Source of the DNA: Fervidobacterium thailandense
GTDB lineage: Bacteria > Thermotogota > Thermotogae > Thermotogales > Fervidobacteriaceae
Assembly: GCF_001719065.1 (NCBI RefSeq)
Contig: NZ_LWAF01000001.1
Location: 186,001-250,000 of the forward strand
Length of the DNA stretch: 64,000 nt
Direction of reading: 5' to 3'
The translations under genes were made by a program, and so were the position numbers. Under the pieces are notes generated by a model. The model saw only the letters and a list, made by a program, of their open reading frames with translations. It was not told the origin of the DNA and made no database searches. Within the stretch, counting starts at the first letter, position 1. Every line of letters begins with the position of its first letter. Shown one piece after another: positions 1 through 8,427 of the stretch.

Positions 1-50
1 AGAAAAACCACGGTAATTAATACCAGTGTAAGTATTAGCTTTTTTCTCAC
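1..50 (-). CDS. Secreted or membrane protein, N-terminus only (partial)
   Basis: A minus-strand reading frame opens with GTG at 48-50 and runs off the left edge. A strong GGGAGGAG ribosome site lies just upstream. The 16 visible residues begin MRKKLILTLVLITVV, a positively charged start followed by a hydrophobic run, which is the pattern of a signal peptide or first membrane segment. It lies 58 bp downstream of rlmH and could be co-transcribed with it. Function cannot be assigned from this fragment. Confidence 0.55.
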   Translation of the reverse strand, partial: MRKKLILTLVLITVVF

Positions 51-108
51 GATTTCACTCCTCCCGCAATTTCGGTGGCTTTAACTTGTCTACCAGGTTT
101 TTGAATAC

Positions 109-591
109 TCAATAGTGATATCGCTCGTTCTTAATTATTTTGAAAGCCCTAAACAGTTGTTCGAGAAGTATGACGACGCAAAATTCGTGTGTGAACGTCA
201 TCTTCGAAAGTTCGATGATAGACCGAGCTTCTCGTTTCAACGTTTCGTCCACTCCAACCGGCCCACCGATGACGAACACAAGCTCCTTTTTTCCGGGGAT
301 GTGTTGACTTATAAGCTCGGCAAATTCCTCACTTGTTAGTTGCCTGCCACCCAGATCAATGAGGATGTAACTTCGCCCGCGAAGTCTTTTTTGAATATGT
401 TCAGCCTCACGTTTTTTGATAACCGAAGGATTTTCCACATTCACATCTCCGCCAAGGTTGACAAATGAAACGTTGACGTTGACGTACCTGTCGAGCCTGT
501 CCAGGTAATACTCGTACGCTGGCAACAGGTGTGCTGAGATCTTGCCGGGGACGATGATTTCGACGTTCAGCTCGTACACCTCCATTTTCAT
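109..591 (-). CDS. rlmH: 23S rRNA pseudouridine-1915 N3-methyltransferase RlmH
   Basis: RlmH is a small SPOUT-class enzyme that uses SAM to methylate pseudouridine 1915 in helix 69 of 23S rRNA on assembled 70S ribosomes. The frame shows the SAM-pocket stretch FVIGGPVG, the LSKMTFTHE segment and the typical C-terminus RAFKIIKNERYHY. From ATG 591 it is 160 residues, close to the family's ~155. No ribosome site precedes ATG 591 or the in-frame ATG at 585. Instead GGAGG lies inside the frame, 8 nt before a CTG at 568-570, and starting there (LNVEIIVPGK) aligns with the usual RlmH N-terminus. The true start may therefore be 570. It follows the NYN-domain gene by 10 bp in the same operon. Confidence 0.9.
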   Translation of the reverse strand: MKMEVYELNVEIIVPGKISAHLLPAYEYYLDRLDRYVNVNVSFVNLGGDVNVENPSVIKKREAEHIQKRLRGRSYILIDLGGRQLTSEEFAELISQHIPGKKELVFVIGGPVGVDETLKREARSIIELSKMTFTHEFCVVILLEQLFRAFKIIKNERYHY

Positions 592-601
592 CACTTTTTC
601 A

Positions 602-1876
602 TTACTTGGGAGTGTAAAAGTAAACGTTGCCGAGCTCCGTGATCTCTTCGCTTTTGATGAGATGCTCAATGCAAGCATCGAAGAGTGCTTGATCGTTTGA
701 AAAAACAAGTTCTTTTATATAGTCCAGTTCGTCCCTGAAAATGAAAGTGTGCGACAACACACGCTTCACAAAGTATGAGAAGGTGCAAACTTTTAAATCT
801 TCAAGTTCGCAAACAATCTTTGCCGGTGTGGAATAGGAAATGTAGTCGCTGTCATCGATTCCTTTCAGGCATCCACTTCGTTTAATCGCTTCCAGATAAC
901 TTTTGAACTCCGCTGACGATAGCTTAAATTCATTTTGTTGAACTTGGTTCAGTGACTTAACTCTTCCGTTAACAAAAGCTCTGTACACTTTTTCGATAAA
1001 GCTGAGTAAGCTGGTGTACTCGACGGGATACTTTTCAAGGATGGTCGAGAAGAATGCCTTGTTTCTCACGACGTTGTACGTGTTGTCCTGTTTTTCCAAG
1101 ATCCCATCGTGAACGAGAATCTCCAGTGCCGTTTTTAAATCCGAGAGGCTCACGTGGTGCGCTTTGGATAGGACGGGCAAATTTTCCTCCGAAAGCATGC
1201 CGAAAATAGCCTCTTTAATGAGGAGTAGTTTAAGATCCTTGATTTTCTCGGGACGTTCGACTTTGCGTTCGTATATCGTGTCCACAAGTTCGTTCATCGT
1301 CTCGCAACCATACTTGTTCGGGTTGACATTGAACGCGTGAAGAAACCGCGAGATGTTTTCAACGGTGAACTCTTTTCCAGAACGCTTCAGGAAGATTTCC
1401 AGCTCCTCGGAGAGTCGGTCGATGGGGTCTGTGAGTTTCTCACTCTTGACGATATCCTCGTATGGAATGAAAAGATCCACAGCGGAGACAAGTTCGTAAC
1501 TGGTTGATTTCATCCTAGCAAGCGCGATCACACGTTTGCCATAAGACTTGAGCTTGTACACCAGTGCTGTGAAATCCGCGTCCCCAGTCACAAGAAAGAA
1601 CGTATCTATGACCTTGTTGTGCAGCGCAATTTCAATACAATCAACTGCTAAGCGGATATCGTTACCTTTCTTGTTCGGAAGAAACTCCGCTTCTGGGATT
1701 TCAACCAGTTCAATTCCGTAATTATAGAGGATGAACGCCGCCATTCGGTTCTTCGACCAGGAACCGTAAGCCTTCCCACCGGCGATCCTACCGTGTTTCA
1801 GGGCTTCGCTGTAAACTAATTGCACATCGACGGGTTGATTCTGGAAGTCAAACATGATGTAAAGGTTTGAGTTCAC
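602..1876 (-). CDS. NYN/PIN-like (LabA/DUF88 type) protein with long helical C-terminal region
   Basis: The N-terminal ~150 residues look like an NYN domain, a PIN-fold putative ribonuclease module. Evidence is the opening strand NLYIMFDFQNQ, an acidic cluster at GNDIRLAVDC, and the signature VTGDADFTALVYKLKSYGKRV. The usual first motif DxEN reads DFQN here, so one metal ligand position differs. The remaining ~270 residues are mostly helical and charged; segments such as LSDLKTALEILVHDGILEK resemble winged-helix modules, as in NYN-LOTUS proteins. The start is GTG 1876 behind GGGGTGGGAA. It sits between a DUF501 gene and rlmH, next to ribosome-modifying genes, which suggests an RNA-related role, but the substrate is unknown. 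Confidence 0.75.
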   Translation of the reverse strand: MNSNLYIMFDFQNQPVDVQLVYSEALKHGRIAGGKAYGSWSKNRMAAFILYNYGIELVEIPEAEFLPNKKGNDIRLAVDCIEIALHNKVIDTFFLVTGDADFTALVYKLKSYGKRVIALARMKSTSYELVSAVDLFIPYEDIVKSEKLTDPIDRLSEELEIFLKRSGKEFTVENISRFLHAFNVNPNKYGCETMNELVDTIYERKVERPEKIKDLKLLLIKEAIFGMLSEENLPVLSKAHHVSLSDLKTALEILVHDGILEKQDNTYNVVRNKAFFSTILEKYPVEYTSLLSFIEKVYRAFVNGRVKSLNQVQQNEFKLSSAEFKSYLEAIKRSGCLKGIDDSDYISYSTPAKIVCELEDLKVCTFSYFVKRVLSHTFIFRDELDYIKELVFSNDQALFDACIEHLIKSEEITELGNVYFYTPK

Positions 1877-1889
1877 AACTTCCCACCCC

Positions 1890-2405
1890 TCATATTGTGA
1901 ATTTTGCGCAGTGGCCGTTGGAGCACTCCTTCTGTGATATCATCCCGTATACTATCTCCCCGATAGGATTATCAACACCGGCTAAGAAATCGGCCAGATG
2001 CAGGTGAAGACATTTCAGCTTGGTCAATTCCTTTATACCACCACTCCCCACCTGGTTCAAAACCACTTCCCAGTGCTTATCCTCCCCTTTCAGAAGCGCG
2101 GAACGTTTTTTTCGAACCTCGTCGTGAGCGTTCAACAATCTCCTTTGAATTTCAGCGTCTTGTTGTACTAAAACCTCCAACTTTGATATGTAGCCCTGTT
2201 CCTCGAGGTGTGATACTTCCCTCAGAAGGTGCGGACAGGTGAGGTAGTGGATGGTGGGAAAAGGCGTGTTCTCGCGGACTGGGTAACTCAATATAACGAC
2301 GGGGAAGTTGAAAGAACAGTACTTGATTACCTTCAAGAAGTTTGTGATTTTACGCTCGAGTTGACGTTCGACTATCTTTAAATCTCTATCACCAACGCAC
2401 TCCAT
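1890..2405 (-). CDS. DUF501 family protein
   Basis: This 171-residue protein matches the DUF501 family as I know it: an N-terminal helical part, then the core around NFPVVILSYPV, the motif PFPTIHYLTCPHLLREVSHLE, and a C-terminal half with GIKELTKLKCLHLHLADFLAG and a terminal CSNGHC. The conserved Cys and His residues suggest metal binding or a catalytic centre, but no activity is established to my knowledge. The start ATG 2405 overlaps the end of prmA by 28 bp, so translation is probably coupled. The NYN-domain gene follows after 13 bp. Confidence 0.75.
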   Translation of the reverse strand: MECVGDRDLKIVERQLERKITNFLKVIKYCSFNFPVVILSYPVRENTPFPTIHYLTCPHLLREVSHLEEQGYISKLEVLVQQDAEIQRRLLNAHDEVRKKRSALLKGEDKHWEVVLNQVGSGGIKELTKLKCLHLHLADFLAGVDNPIGEIVYGMISQKECSNGHCAKFTI

Positions 2406-3178
2406 TCGTCCATCACCATCTGATCCACGATTTTGTATCCTTCAAAGAGGTACAATTTTTGCGTTATAATTCCAGAAAGGATCACCAAACCATTCGGTTT
2501 TAAGAATCTTTTCGCCTCTTTGAGCGCCTCGACCAATACCTCGGCAACGATGTTCGAGACGATTATATCGAACTGTCCCTCCACGTTGGAGAACAGCTCG
2601 GACTGTCTAACATCTACATCAACGTTGTTTCGAAGCGCGTTTTCCTTGGCTACCTCGACGGCCAAGGGATCGTTGTCAACGGCTACGACTCGCCGCGCTC
2701 CGAGCTTTTTTGAGAGTATCGCGAGTATTCCACTTCCGCAACCCAAATCCAAGACGTCCATTCCTGGATACAGGTACTTTTTCAAAAATAAAGCGCACAT
2801 TTTTGTTGTTTGGTGTAATCCTGTCCCGAAGGCGAGCCCTTGCGGGATTTTCAACACGATCTTGCCACTGGGTACTCTTAATTCATGATCTCCAGGATCG
2901 ACGATTACGTCAGGAATCATTTCGAAGGGCTCAGTCACAATATTCCTCAACCAATCTTCGGGTCTACTCTCCCTTGTTCCAATGTACATAAGTCCGAGGT
3001 CCTCCAGCGTCGAAATTAACACTCCCTCTGACTCGTCTAATGGTAAAACAACAGCGAGGACCTTACCCTCGCTGCTATCGGAAATATAGTAATCGTACTC
3101 CCCGTAAAGTTCCTCATCTACCAATTCCGTCAGTTCATCCCTGAAAGCAAATAGAATCTCCTTGAACGTTTTACTCAG
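2378..3178 (-). CDS. prmA: Ribosomal protein L11 methyltransferase PrmA (probable CTG start)
   Basis: PrmA trimethylates ribosomal protein L11 using SAM. The SAM motif I, MDVLDLGCGSGILAILSKK, motif II around VVAVDNDPLAVEVAKEN and FDIIVSNIVAEVLVEAL are all present. The first ordinary start is TTG at 3124, but coding potential continues upstream as SKTFKEILFAFRDELTELVDEE, typical of the substrate-binding N-domain, and no ATG, GTG or TTG exists before the upstream in-frame stop. A GGAGGG ribosome site sits 6 nt before CTG 3176-3178, inside the last codons of the M23 peptidase gene, so I place the start there (266 residues). The gene overlaps that peptidase by 8 bp and DUF501 by 28 bp. Confidence 0.88.
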   Translation of the reverse strand: MSKTFKEILFAFRDELTELVDEELYGEYDYYISDSSEGKVLAVVLPLDESEGVLISTLEDLGLMYIGTRESRPEDWLRNIVTEPFEMIPDVIVDPGDHELRVPSGKIVLKIPQGLAFGTGLHQTTKMCALFLKKYLYPGMDVLDLGCGSGILAILSKKLGARRVVAVDNDPLAVEVAKENALRNNVDVDVRQSELFSNVEGQFDIIVSNIVAEVLVEALKEAKRFLKPNGLVILSGIITQKLYLFEGYKIVDQMVMDEWSALVIEI

Positions 3179-3968
3179 AAAAGACCCTCCTCATGACGTA
3201 CGTGTTCGTTCTCGGTAAGTACGCAATCGGATCGTTTGCCTCACCGTATTTACGTACCTCAAAATGCAGATGTGGACCTGTGGAAGTACCCGTATTTCCG
3301 GACCTGGCAATGAAATCACCTTTTTCCACTCTTAGCCCAACGTAAACGTTAATTTTTGAAAGATGGGCATAGTAGGTTTCGTAATCACCGTGGTCAATGA
3401 TGATCAAGTTACCGTATCCGCTCATCCAACCAGCGTATTTGACCGTCCCTGACCTTGCAGCAAAAACCGGTGTTCCTTCAGGTACCTTTATATCAATCCC
3501 CGTGTGAAAGAGTGTTCTACCGTAAATGGGATGTATTCTCCAACCGAACTCGGAGGTTATCCTACCATAAACGGGCCAAATAAAATCAGTGAGCTGAGTG
3601 AAAGAGGTGTTCACCTTACCTACTGGTACAAATACTTGCTTACCCGCTGTCAGCTGAGTTCCTATGGATGGATTAACAGCAACGATCTCATTTACATCAA
3701 GAAAAAAATACCTCGCCAAATCGGAGATTGTCATCTTTTCGGGCACTTTGTACATGATTCCCGGGACAAGAGGAATGTTTAACGTATTCCCAACCTTCAG
3801 TGTCGTTGGGGAAAGCCCCGGATTCCAGTCAATAAGTATAGGGATAGGAATTCCAAAATTTTTCGATAGTTCGTACAGTGTGTCCCCCTTCTGAACGGTG
3901 TATTTTATATAGAACGAGAACGCCATTGTAATCGCTAACAGAAAATATAGTACAATTATCTTCTTCAT
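3171..3968 (-). CDS. Secreted LysM-M23 peptidoglycan endopeptidase
   Basis: The first ~18 residues form a signal peptide. Two LysM peptidoglycan-binding modules follow: about 21-67 (YTVQKGDTLYELSKNFGIP) and 72-116, the second more diverged. Residues ~130-255 are an M23 (LytM) metallopeptidase domain with zinc ligands H155 and D159 in HTGID, H202 in YYAHLS and H233/H235 in GPHLHFEV. All the catalytic positions I know for the family are present, so it is probably an active cell-wall hydrolase for growth or division rather than a degenerate activator. The gene has its own TTGACA/TAAAAT promoter and leads the operon to prmA, DUF501, NYN and rlmH. The ATG start has a purine-rich GGGAGGGAGGGG ribosome site. 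Confidence 0.92.
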   Translation of the reverse strand: MKKIIVLYFLLAITMAFSFYIKYTVQKGDTLYELSKNFGIPIPILIDWNPGLSPTTLKVGNTLNIPLVPGIMYKVPEKMTISDLARYFFLDVNEIVAVNPSIGTQLTAGKQVFVPVGKVNTSFTQLTDFIWPVYGRITSEFGWRIHPIYGRTLFHTGIDIKVPEGTPVFAARSGTVKYAGWMSGYGNLIIIDHGDYETYYAHLSKINVYVGLRVEKGDFIARSGNTGTSTGPHLHFEVRKYGEANDPIAYLPRTNTYVMRRVFSE

Positions 3969-4065
3969 CTTAGCCCCTCCCTCCCATTGCTATTATTTGT
4001 ACCTTGGATATGGAAATCTGTTCTTAAAGTGTGTATCCAAAAACTTGTTACATAAACCGCTGAAT

Positions 4066-4093
4066 ATTTTACCACAAAATTTTCGTTTGTCAA
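4066..4093 (-). promoter_or_regulatory. Sigma-A-type promoter for the M23 peptidase operon
   Basis: On the minus strand, a perfect -35 TTGACA (4088-4093) is followed by a 16-bp spacer and -10 TAAAAT (4066-4071). It lies between the mnmG stop and the M23 gene, giving a leader of about 90 nt. The remaining bases between mnmG and the M23 gene show no other gene and no convincing terminator hairpin. Confidence 0.7.
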
Positions 4094-4135
4094 AACCTTT
4101 GCTTGAAACCGCGGGAAAATTTTTCTCAAAACGCA

Positions 4136-6016
4136 TTATTTCTTAACATAAGACAACAAAGCCAACACATCCGCCGGGGTTACCCCCGGAATTCGCATCG
4201 CTTGACCCACAGAGAAAGGTTTGATCTTCGACAACTTTTCCCTTGCTTCCGTCGAGAGGTTCGGTACTTTGCTGAAATCTACGTTTACGAGAGGAACATC
4301 CTCGTATTCCTTGAAAATCTTCACTTGCTCAAGCATTGCTTTGATATATCCTTCGTATTTTAGTTCGATTTCAACCTCTTGGATAACTTCCGGATCGGAA
4401 ATAGGTTCGGGATCGAGGAGCGATAGCGATTGGTAACTTACCTCCGGTCTTCTTAGTAATTTTGCGAGCCTTGTGCCTTCTGAAATCGGTGCCGTTCCCA
4501 AGCTCACGAGAATTTCGTTAACCTGCGGACTCGCGGGAACTTTCACGTTTTCAAGCCTTTCGAGATGGTATTTCACGTCATTTTCAAGCGCTACTACTTT
4601 ATCGTAAAACCACCTCGGGATCAAACCGATTTCGTAGCCGTATTTCGAAAGTCTTAGGTGTGCGTTGTCGTGCCTTAAAAGTAAACGGTATTCCGCCCTT
4701 GAAGAAAGTAATCTGTACGGTTCGTCGACACCTTTTGTAACAAGGTCATCGATTAGTACACCTATGTAACTTTCGTACCTTTTCGGTACAAAGGGAGCCT
4801 CTCCCCTCAACTTTAATGCGGCGTTGATACCGGCGATTAACCCTTGTGCCGCGGCTTCTTCGTAACCACTCGTACCGTTTATCTGACCGGCAAAGTAGAG
4901 TCCTTCTACGAGTTTTGACTCAAGCGATGGGTAAAGTTGCGTTGGATCTATATAGTCGTACTCCACTGCGTAGGCAGGCCTGACGATCACCACGTTCTCA
5001 AGACCAGGAATAGTTCTTAACATCTGAATTTGAGCAGCGTACGGAAGACTCGTCGATAAGCCGTTTAAGTAGTACTCCTCGGTATCCCTTCCCTCCGGTT
5101 CAACGAACACCTGATGGCTATCGCGTTCGAATTTGACGACTTTATCCTCAATTGAAGGACAGTACCTTGGACCCTTTCCTTCGATGAGTTTAACTTCTCC
5201 ATAGAGTGGTGAGTAGATGAGATAATCCCGAATAATCTTGTGCGTTTCCGGTGTGGTGTGAGTGAGCCAGCAAGGGTAATCTTTTGGTAGGATACGTGGC
5301 TCGTTGAAGTAGGAAAATGCCCAAGGTTTGTCGTCGGTGTCTTGCCTGGCCATCTTTGAGAAATCTATGCTCTTTTTGTAAACTCGAGCGGGGGTGCCTG
5401 TTTTAAAACGCCCCACCTTGAAGCCGAGTTCTATCAGCGATTCTGTCAAACCTTTTGCGGAGAAGTCACCCATACGCCCGGCTTCGAATGTTTCGCGTCC
5501 AACGAAGATCTTCCCGCGTAGGAACGTGCCAGTAGTGAGAATCACCGCGCGAGCCCTGTAATCGATTCCGAGAGCGTCAACAAGTCCAACGACTTTTCCA
5601 TTCTCAACCAAGATTCTCTTTGCAATTCCGTATCGGAGCACCAAATTGTCCTGGAGTTCAAGCTTGCGCTTCATGGTTCTTGAGTAAGAGTACTTGTCGA
5701 TCTGAGCACGCAAGGCTTGAACCGCAGGTCCTTTGCTCGTGTTGAGCATCCGGACATTTATCATTGTCTCGTCGGTTGTTTTTGCCATTTCACCACCGAG
5801 CGCATCAATTTCTCTAACAACTATACCCTTTGCTGAGCCACCAATTGCAGGATTACAAGAAGCCCAGGCAACGTTGTCGGGGTTCCCGGTTAGCAACAAC
5901 GTGCGAAACCCCAGTCTTGCGGTGGCAAGTGCGGCCTCCACACCCGCGTGGCCAGCACCCACAACGATTACGTCAAACGAGTAATCGTCATCAGGTCGAA
6001 CAAAAAACGTCGCCAT
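4136..6016 (-). CDS. mnmG: tRNA uridine-34 carboxymethylaminomethyl-modification enzyme MnmG (GidA)
   Basis: With MnmE, MnmG builds the cmnm5 group on wobble U34 of several tRNAs, using FAD and methylene-THF. The N-terminus holds the Rossmann FAD motif [18 protein letters not shown], followed by the family signature [12 protein letters not shown] with its conserved Cys. GTPARV, the [16 protein letters not shown] segment and the C-terminal helical domain ending in [17 protein letters not shown] are all typical. ATG 6016 is chosen because GGAAGGTG lies in front of it, giving 626 residues, the normal family length. The gene follows the amidohydrolase by 31 bp in the pfkA operon. mnmE is not in this window. 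Confidence 0.96.
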   Translation of the reverse strand: MATFFVRPDDDYSFDVIVVGAGHAGVEAALATARLGFRTLLLTGNPDNVAWASCNPAIGGSAKGIVVREIDALGGEMAKTTDETMINVRMLNTSKGPAVQALRAQIDKYSYSRTMKRKLELQDNLVLRYGIAKRILVENGKVVGLVDALGIDYRARAVILTTGTFLRGKIFVGRETFEAGRMGDFSAKGLTESLIELGFKVGRFKTGTPARVYKKSIDFSKMARQDTDDKPWAFSYFNEPRILPKDYPCWLTHTTPETHKIIRDYLIYSPLYGEVKLIEGKGPRYCPSIEDKVVKFERDSHQVFVEPEGRDTEEYYLNGLSTSLPYAAQIQMLRTIPGLENVVIVRPAYAVEYDYIDPTQLYPSLESKLVEGLYFAGQINGTSGYEEAAAQGLIAGINAALKLRGEAPFVPKRYESYIGVLIDDLVTKGVDEPYRLLSSRAEYRLLLRHDNAHLRLSKYGYEIGLIPRWFYDKVVALENDVKYHLERLENVKVPASPQVNEILVSLGTAPISEGTRLAKLLRRPEVSYQSLSLLDPEPISDPEVIQEVEIELKYEGYIKAMLEQVKIFKEYEDVPLVNVDFSKVPNLSTEAREKLSKIKPFSVGQAMRIPGVTPADVLALLSYVKK

Positions 6017-6047
6017 TACAAGACACCTTCCCAACTAAAGATTAAAC

Positions 6048-7364
6048 TTAAGAGAGAGGCAGATTGCCGTAAGCCACTTCACCGTTAACGAAAACCGCAA
6101 CAGGATTACTCTTAAACGGATCTTCTTCGTAAACGCAAAAGTCGGCCAAATAACCGGCTTCCAACCTACCAGCCTTAAAGCCGGCCATTCGTGATCCCGC
6201 TTCAGTGTACAACTTCACGGCATCCGATAAGCTGAATCCAAGCTTCAGTGCGTGTTCGATCACGTAACGTGGATCAGCCGGTGAGACTGGGGAGTCCGTT
6301 GAGAACGCAATTGAAAATCCTGATTGAAACATCTGTAAAAATGGATAAGCTAACTCGTAATGTGCGTACTTGATCAGACTGATGTCTTCGAAATAAAAAT
6401 GAGGCTGCACGCTTAGATGGTACGACCTCAGCCTGCTGAAATCTTTCTCCCTGACGAACTGTACGTGAATTAGTCTGTGCTTATCTTTGACTTCTAATCC
6501 TTCGAACGTATCCAGTACCACGTGCAACGCCCTGTCACCTATAACGTGCACGCACACCTGCAAACAAGTTCTTTCCGCGAACCGGACTATTTCTTCAAAG
6601 TTCTCAGGTAATGTGCACATACCGTTCCCACCGCTGTCCAGATACGGTTCAAACATGTAAGCAGTTCGAGCCCCAAGTGAACCGTCTGCGAAAACCTTGA
6701 TACCACCGATTTTGCTGAAACCGAGCTCTCCAAATTCGTAATTCCACGGTTCGTTTGTACAAAGCTTTTCAAATATTCTAAGCTTGCTTTCGGCTAACAG
6801 TTTTTTCAACGTTTCAAACGAGATCCCATGGTAATCATCGGAGTGTACTTGCGTCACTCCCAGACTCAGAAACTTCCTAACACCCCTGTTGAAGGCCTCA
6901 ACGTAGAGTTCATCGCCAAAGTAGCTCCAAACCCTTTCGAGCTCACCTTCGAAGATCAGATTATCTTCAAACTTGAGGTCTCTTTTAACACGCTCGTTCA
7001 CCCAAGCTGCATGGCCACACTTTCGAACGAGGATAACCGGGATCGGTAGTTTGTTTGCCAGTGTGAGTATCTCGTTCCTTGGAAGCTCCTCCCATCCTCG
7101 TGCAAGAATGTACTTTTCAGCGCTCGCATTAAGCAAGACCGATTCAAGATTTTCAGAACTCAAGTCATGGAACATTTCAAGCATTCCGGTGCCTATAACG
7201 TGTGCATGAGAATCAACAAAACCGGGCATGACGAACAGGCCCGTAGCATCAACTACGGGCCCGTCGATTTGTTCGTCCTTAGTTGTAAACTTTGAACCTT
7301 TCACATAAACGTTGCCTTTCTGAAAGTTAGCGCCGTTCCAAACCAGACAGTTTTTCAGCACCAT
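6048..7364 (-). CDS. YtcJ-like metal-dependent amidohydrolase (amidohydrolase family 3)
   Basis: The protein has the layout of YtcJ/N-acyl hydrolase-like amidohydrolases: a small N-terminal beta-sandwich, then PGFVDSHAHVIGTG with the first two metal-ligand histidines, KVFADGSLGARTAYM, the CVHVIGDRA ligand segment, IHVQFV, and FSTDSPVSPADP with a catalytic-type Asp. The C-terminus returns to the sandwich domain (AGYLADFCVYEEDP). The natural substrate cannot be told from sequence; homologues are annotated as hydrolases of amides or acylated amino compounds. The start ATG 7364 lies 1 bp beyond the pfkA stop codon, implying translational coupling. mnmG follows in the same transcript. Confidence 0.85.
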   Translation of the reverse strand: MVLKNCLVWNGANFQKGNVYVKGSKFTTKDEQIDGPVVDATGLFVMPGFVDSHAHVIGTGMLEMFHDLSSENLESVLLNASAEKYILARGWEELPRNEILTLANKLPIPVILVRKCGHAAWVNERVKRDLKFEDNLIFEGELERVWSYFGDELYVEAFNRGVRKFLSLGVTQVHSDDYHGISFETLKKLLAESKLRIFEKLCTNEPWNYEFGELGFSKIGGIKVFADGSLGARTAYMFEPYLDSGGNGMCTLPENFEEIVRFAERTCLQVCVHVIGDRALHVVLDTFEGLEVKDKHRLIHVQFVREKDFSRLRSYHLSVQPHFYFEDISLIKYAHYELAYPFLQMFQSGFSIAFSTDSPVSPADPRYVIEHALKLGFSLSDAVKLYTEAGSRMAGFKAGRLEAGYLADFCVYEEDPFKSNPVAVFVNGEVAYGNLPLS

Positions 7365-7365
7365 A

Positions 7366-8325
7366 TTACGATAGCAATCCCGCAAGCTCAAGCAAGTGTA
7401 GGTCAAGCTTCTTTTTCTCTTTCAAAACTTCCGCAAGTGGCACAGTTACGATTTTACCACCTTGGAGTGCGGTCATGACTGATGTCTCACCGTTCAGTAA
7501 AGCATCAACTGCAGCAACACCCATTCGGGATGCCAGTAGCCTGTCAAAGGCTGTTGGTGAACCTCCACGCTGGATGTGACCGAGGATCGTTATCCTTGTT
7601 TCGTATCCGATCCTGTGCTCCAGGTGACGTGCAACTGTGTAAGCGCTAGCCGCACCTTCCGCAACGACAACGATACAGTTGATCTTGCCCCTTTCGCGTT
7701 CTTGGAGCAATCTGTTGCTGAGCTCTTCGTAGTTTACAGGAACCTCCGGGACGATTATCGCTTCCGCTCCAGTCACCAGTCCACTGACGGTTGCAATGTA
7801 ACCTGAAGATCTTCCCATAACCTCGATTATGAAAGCTCGTTCGTGCGAGCTGGCGGTATCTTTCAATTTTTGTATCGCATCGACCACCGTGTTCAAACAG
7901 GTGTCAACTCCGATGCTCATGTCAGTCATTGCGATGTCGTTATCGATCGTTCCAGGCACACCGATCACCGGAATCTTCTGCTCTTCGGCCAAGAACATTG
8001 CACCGTGCAGACTTCCCTCGCCACCGATGACCACAAGACCGTCGATTCCGTGCCTTTTGAGGATTTTAGCAGCTTCCGCCCGAGTCTCTTTCATGACGAA
8101 CTCTGGGCACCTACTCGTTCTAAGGATAGTACCACCTTTTTCCATGATACCACCAACGGAGGCAAAGCTCAGCGGTTCGATTTCTTCATCAAGTAAACCC
8201 GCGTAACCTCTTTTGATACCGTACACTTCGAGTCCTTTCTTTATACCGTACCTAACGACAGCGCGAATCGCCGCGTTCATACCTGGTGCGTCGCCACCGC
8301 TGGTCATAACCGCTATCCTCTTCAA
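7366..8325 (-). CDS. pfkA: ATP-dependent 6-phosphofructokinase
   Basis: PfkA phosphorylates fructose 6-phosphate to fructose 1,6-bisphosphate, the committed glycolytic step. The ATP-site motif [18 protein letters not shown], the catalytic PGTIDNDI with Asp, [11 protein letters not shown] and [14 protein letters not shown] are intact. The nucleotide-selecting motif reads GGEGS: the Gly typical of ATP rather than PPi enzymes is kept, but the usual Asp before it is Glu. Start TTG 8325 is preceded by GGAGGTG at ideal spacing and gives 319 residues, the exact usual bacterial length. It is the first gene of a promoter-led operon with the amidohydrolase and mnmG. Confidence 0.96.
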   Translation of the reverse strand: MKRIAVMTSGGDAPGMNAAIRAVVRYGIKKGLEVYGIKRGYAGLLDEEIEPLSFASVGGIMEKGGTILRTSRCPEFVMKETRAEAAKILKRHGIDGLVVIGGEGSLHGAMFLAEEQKIPVIGVPGTIDNDIAMTDMSIGVDTCLNTVVDAIQKLKDTASSHERAFIIEVMGRSSGYIATVSGLVTGAEAIIVPEVPVNYEELSNRLLQERERGKINCIVVVAEGAASAYTVARHLEHRIGYETRITILGHIQRGGSPTAFDRLLASRMGVAAVDALLNGETSVMTALQGGKIVTVPLAEVLKEKKKLDLHLLELAGLLS

Positions 8326-8392
8326 GGTGAACACCTCCACTTTACGTTGAAATTTCTTGATATTTCTGAAAGACTCCAATTTTTGCGAAGTA

Positions 8393-8421
8393 ATTATACC
8401 ACACTTCCTTTAGCTGGTCTA
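8393..8421 (-). promoter_or_regulatory. Promoter of the pfkA operon
   Basis: Minus strand: -35 TAGACC (8416-8421), a 17-bp spacer, then a perfect -10 TATAAT (8393-8398). It sits between the end of the Lon-like protease gene and pfkA, leaving a leader of roughly 60 nt before the TTG start. Confidence 0.65.
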
Positions 8422-8427
8422 CACTTT

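Noticed and set aside
3969-4135. Terminator for mnmG
   Set aside because: No stem followed by a T-run could be found; only the M23 promoter is supported.
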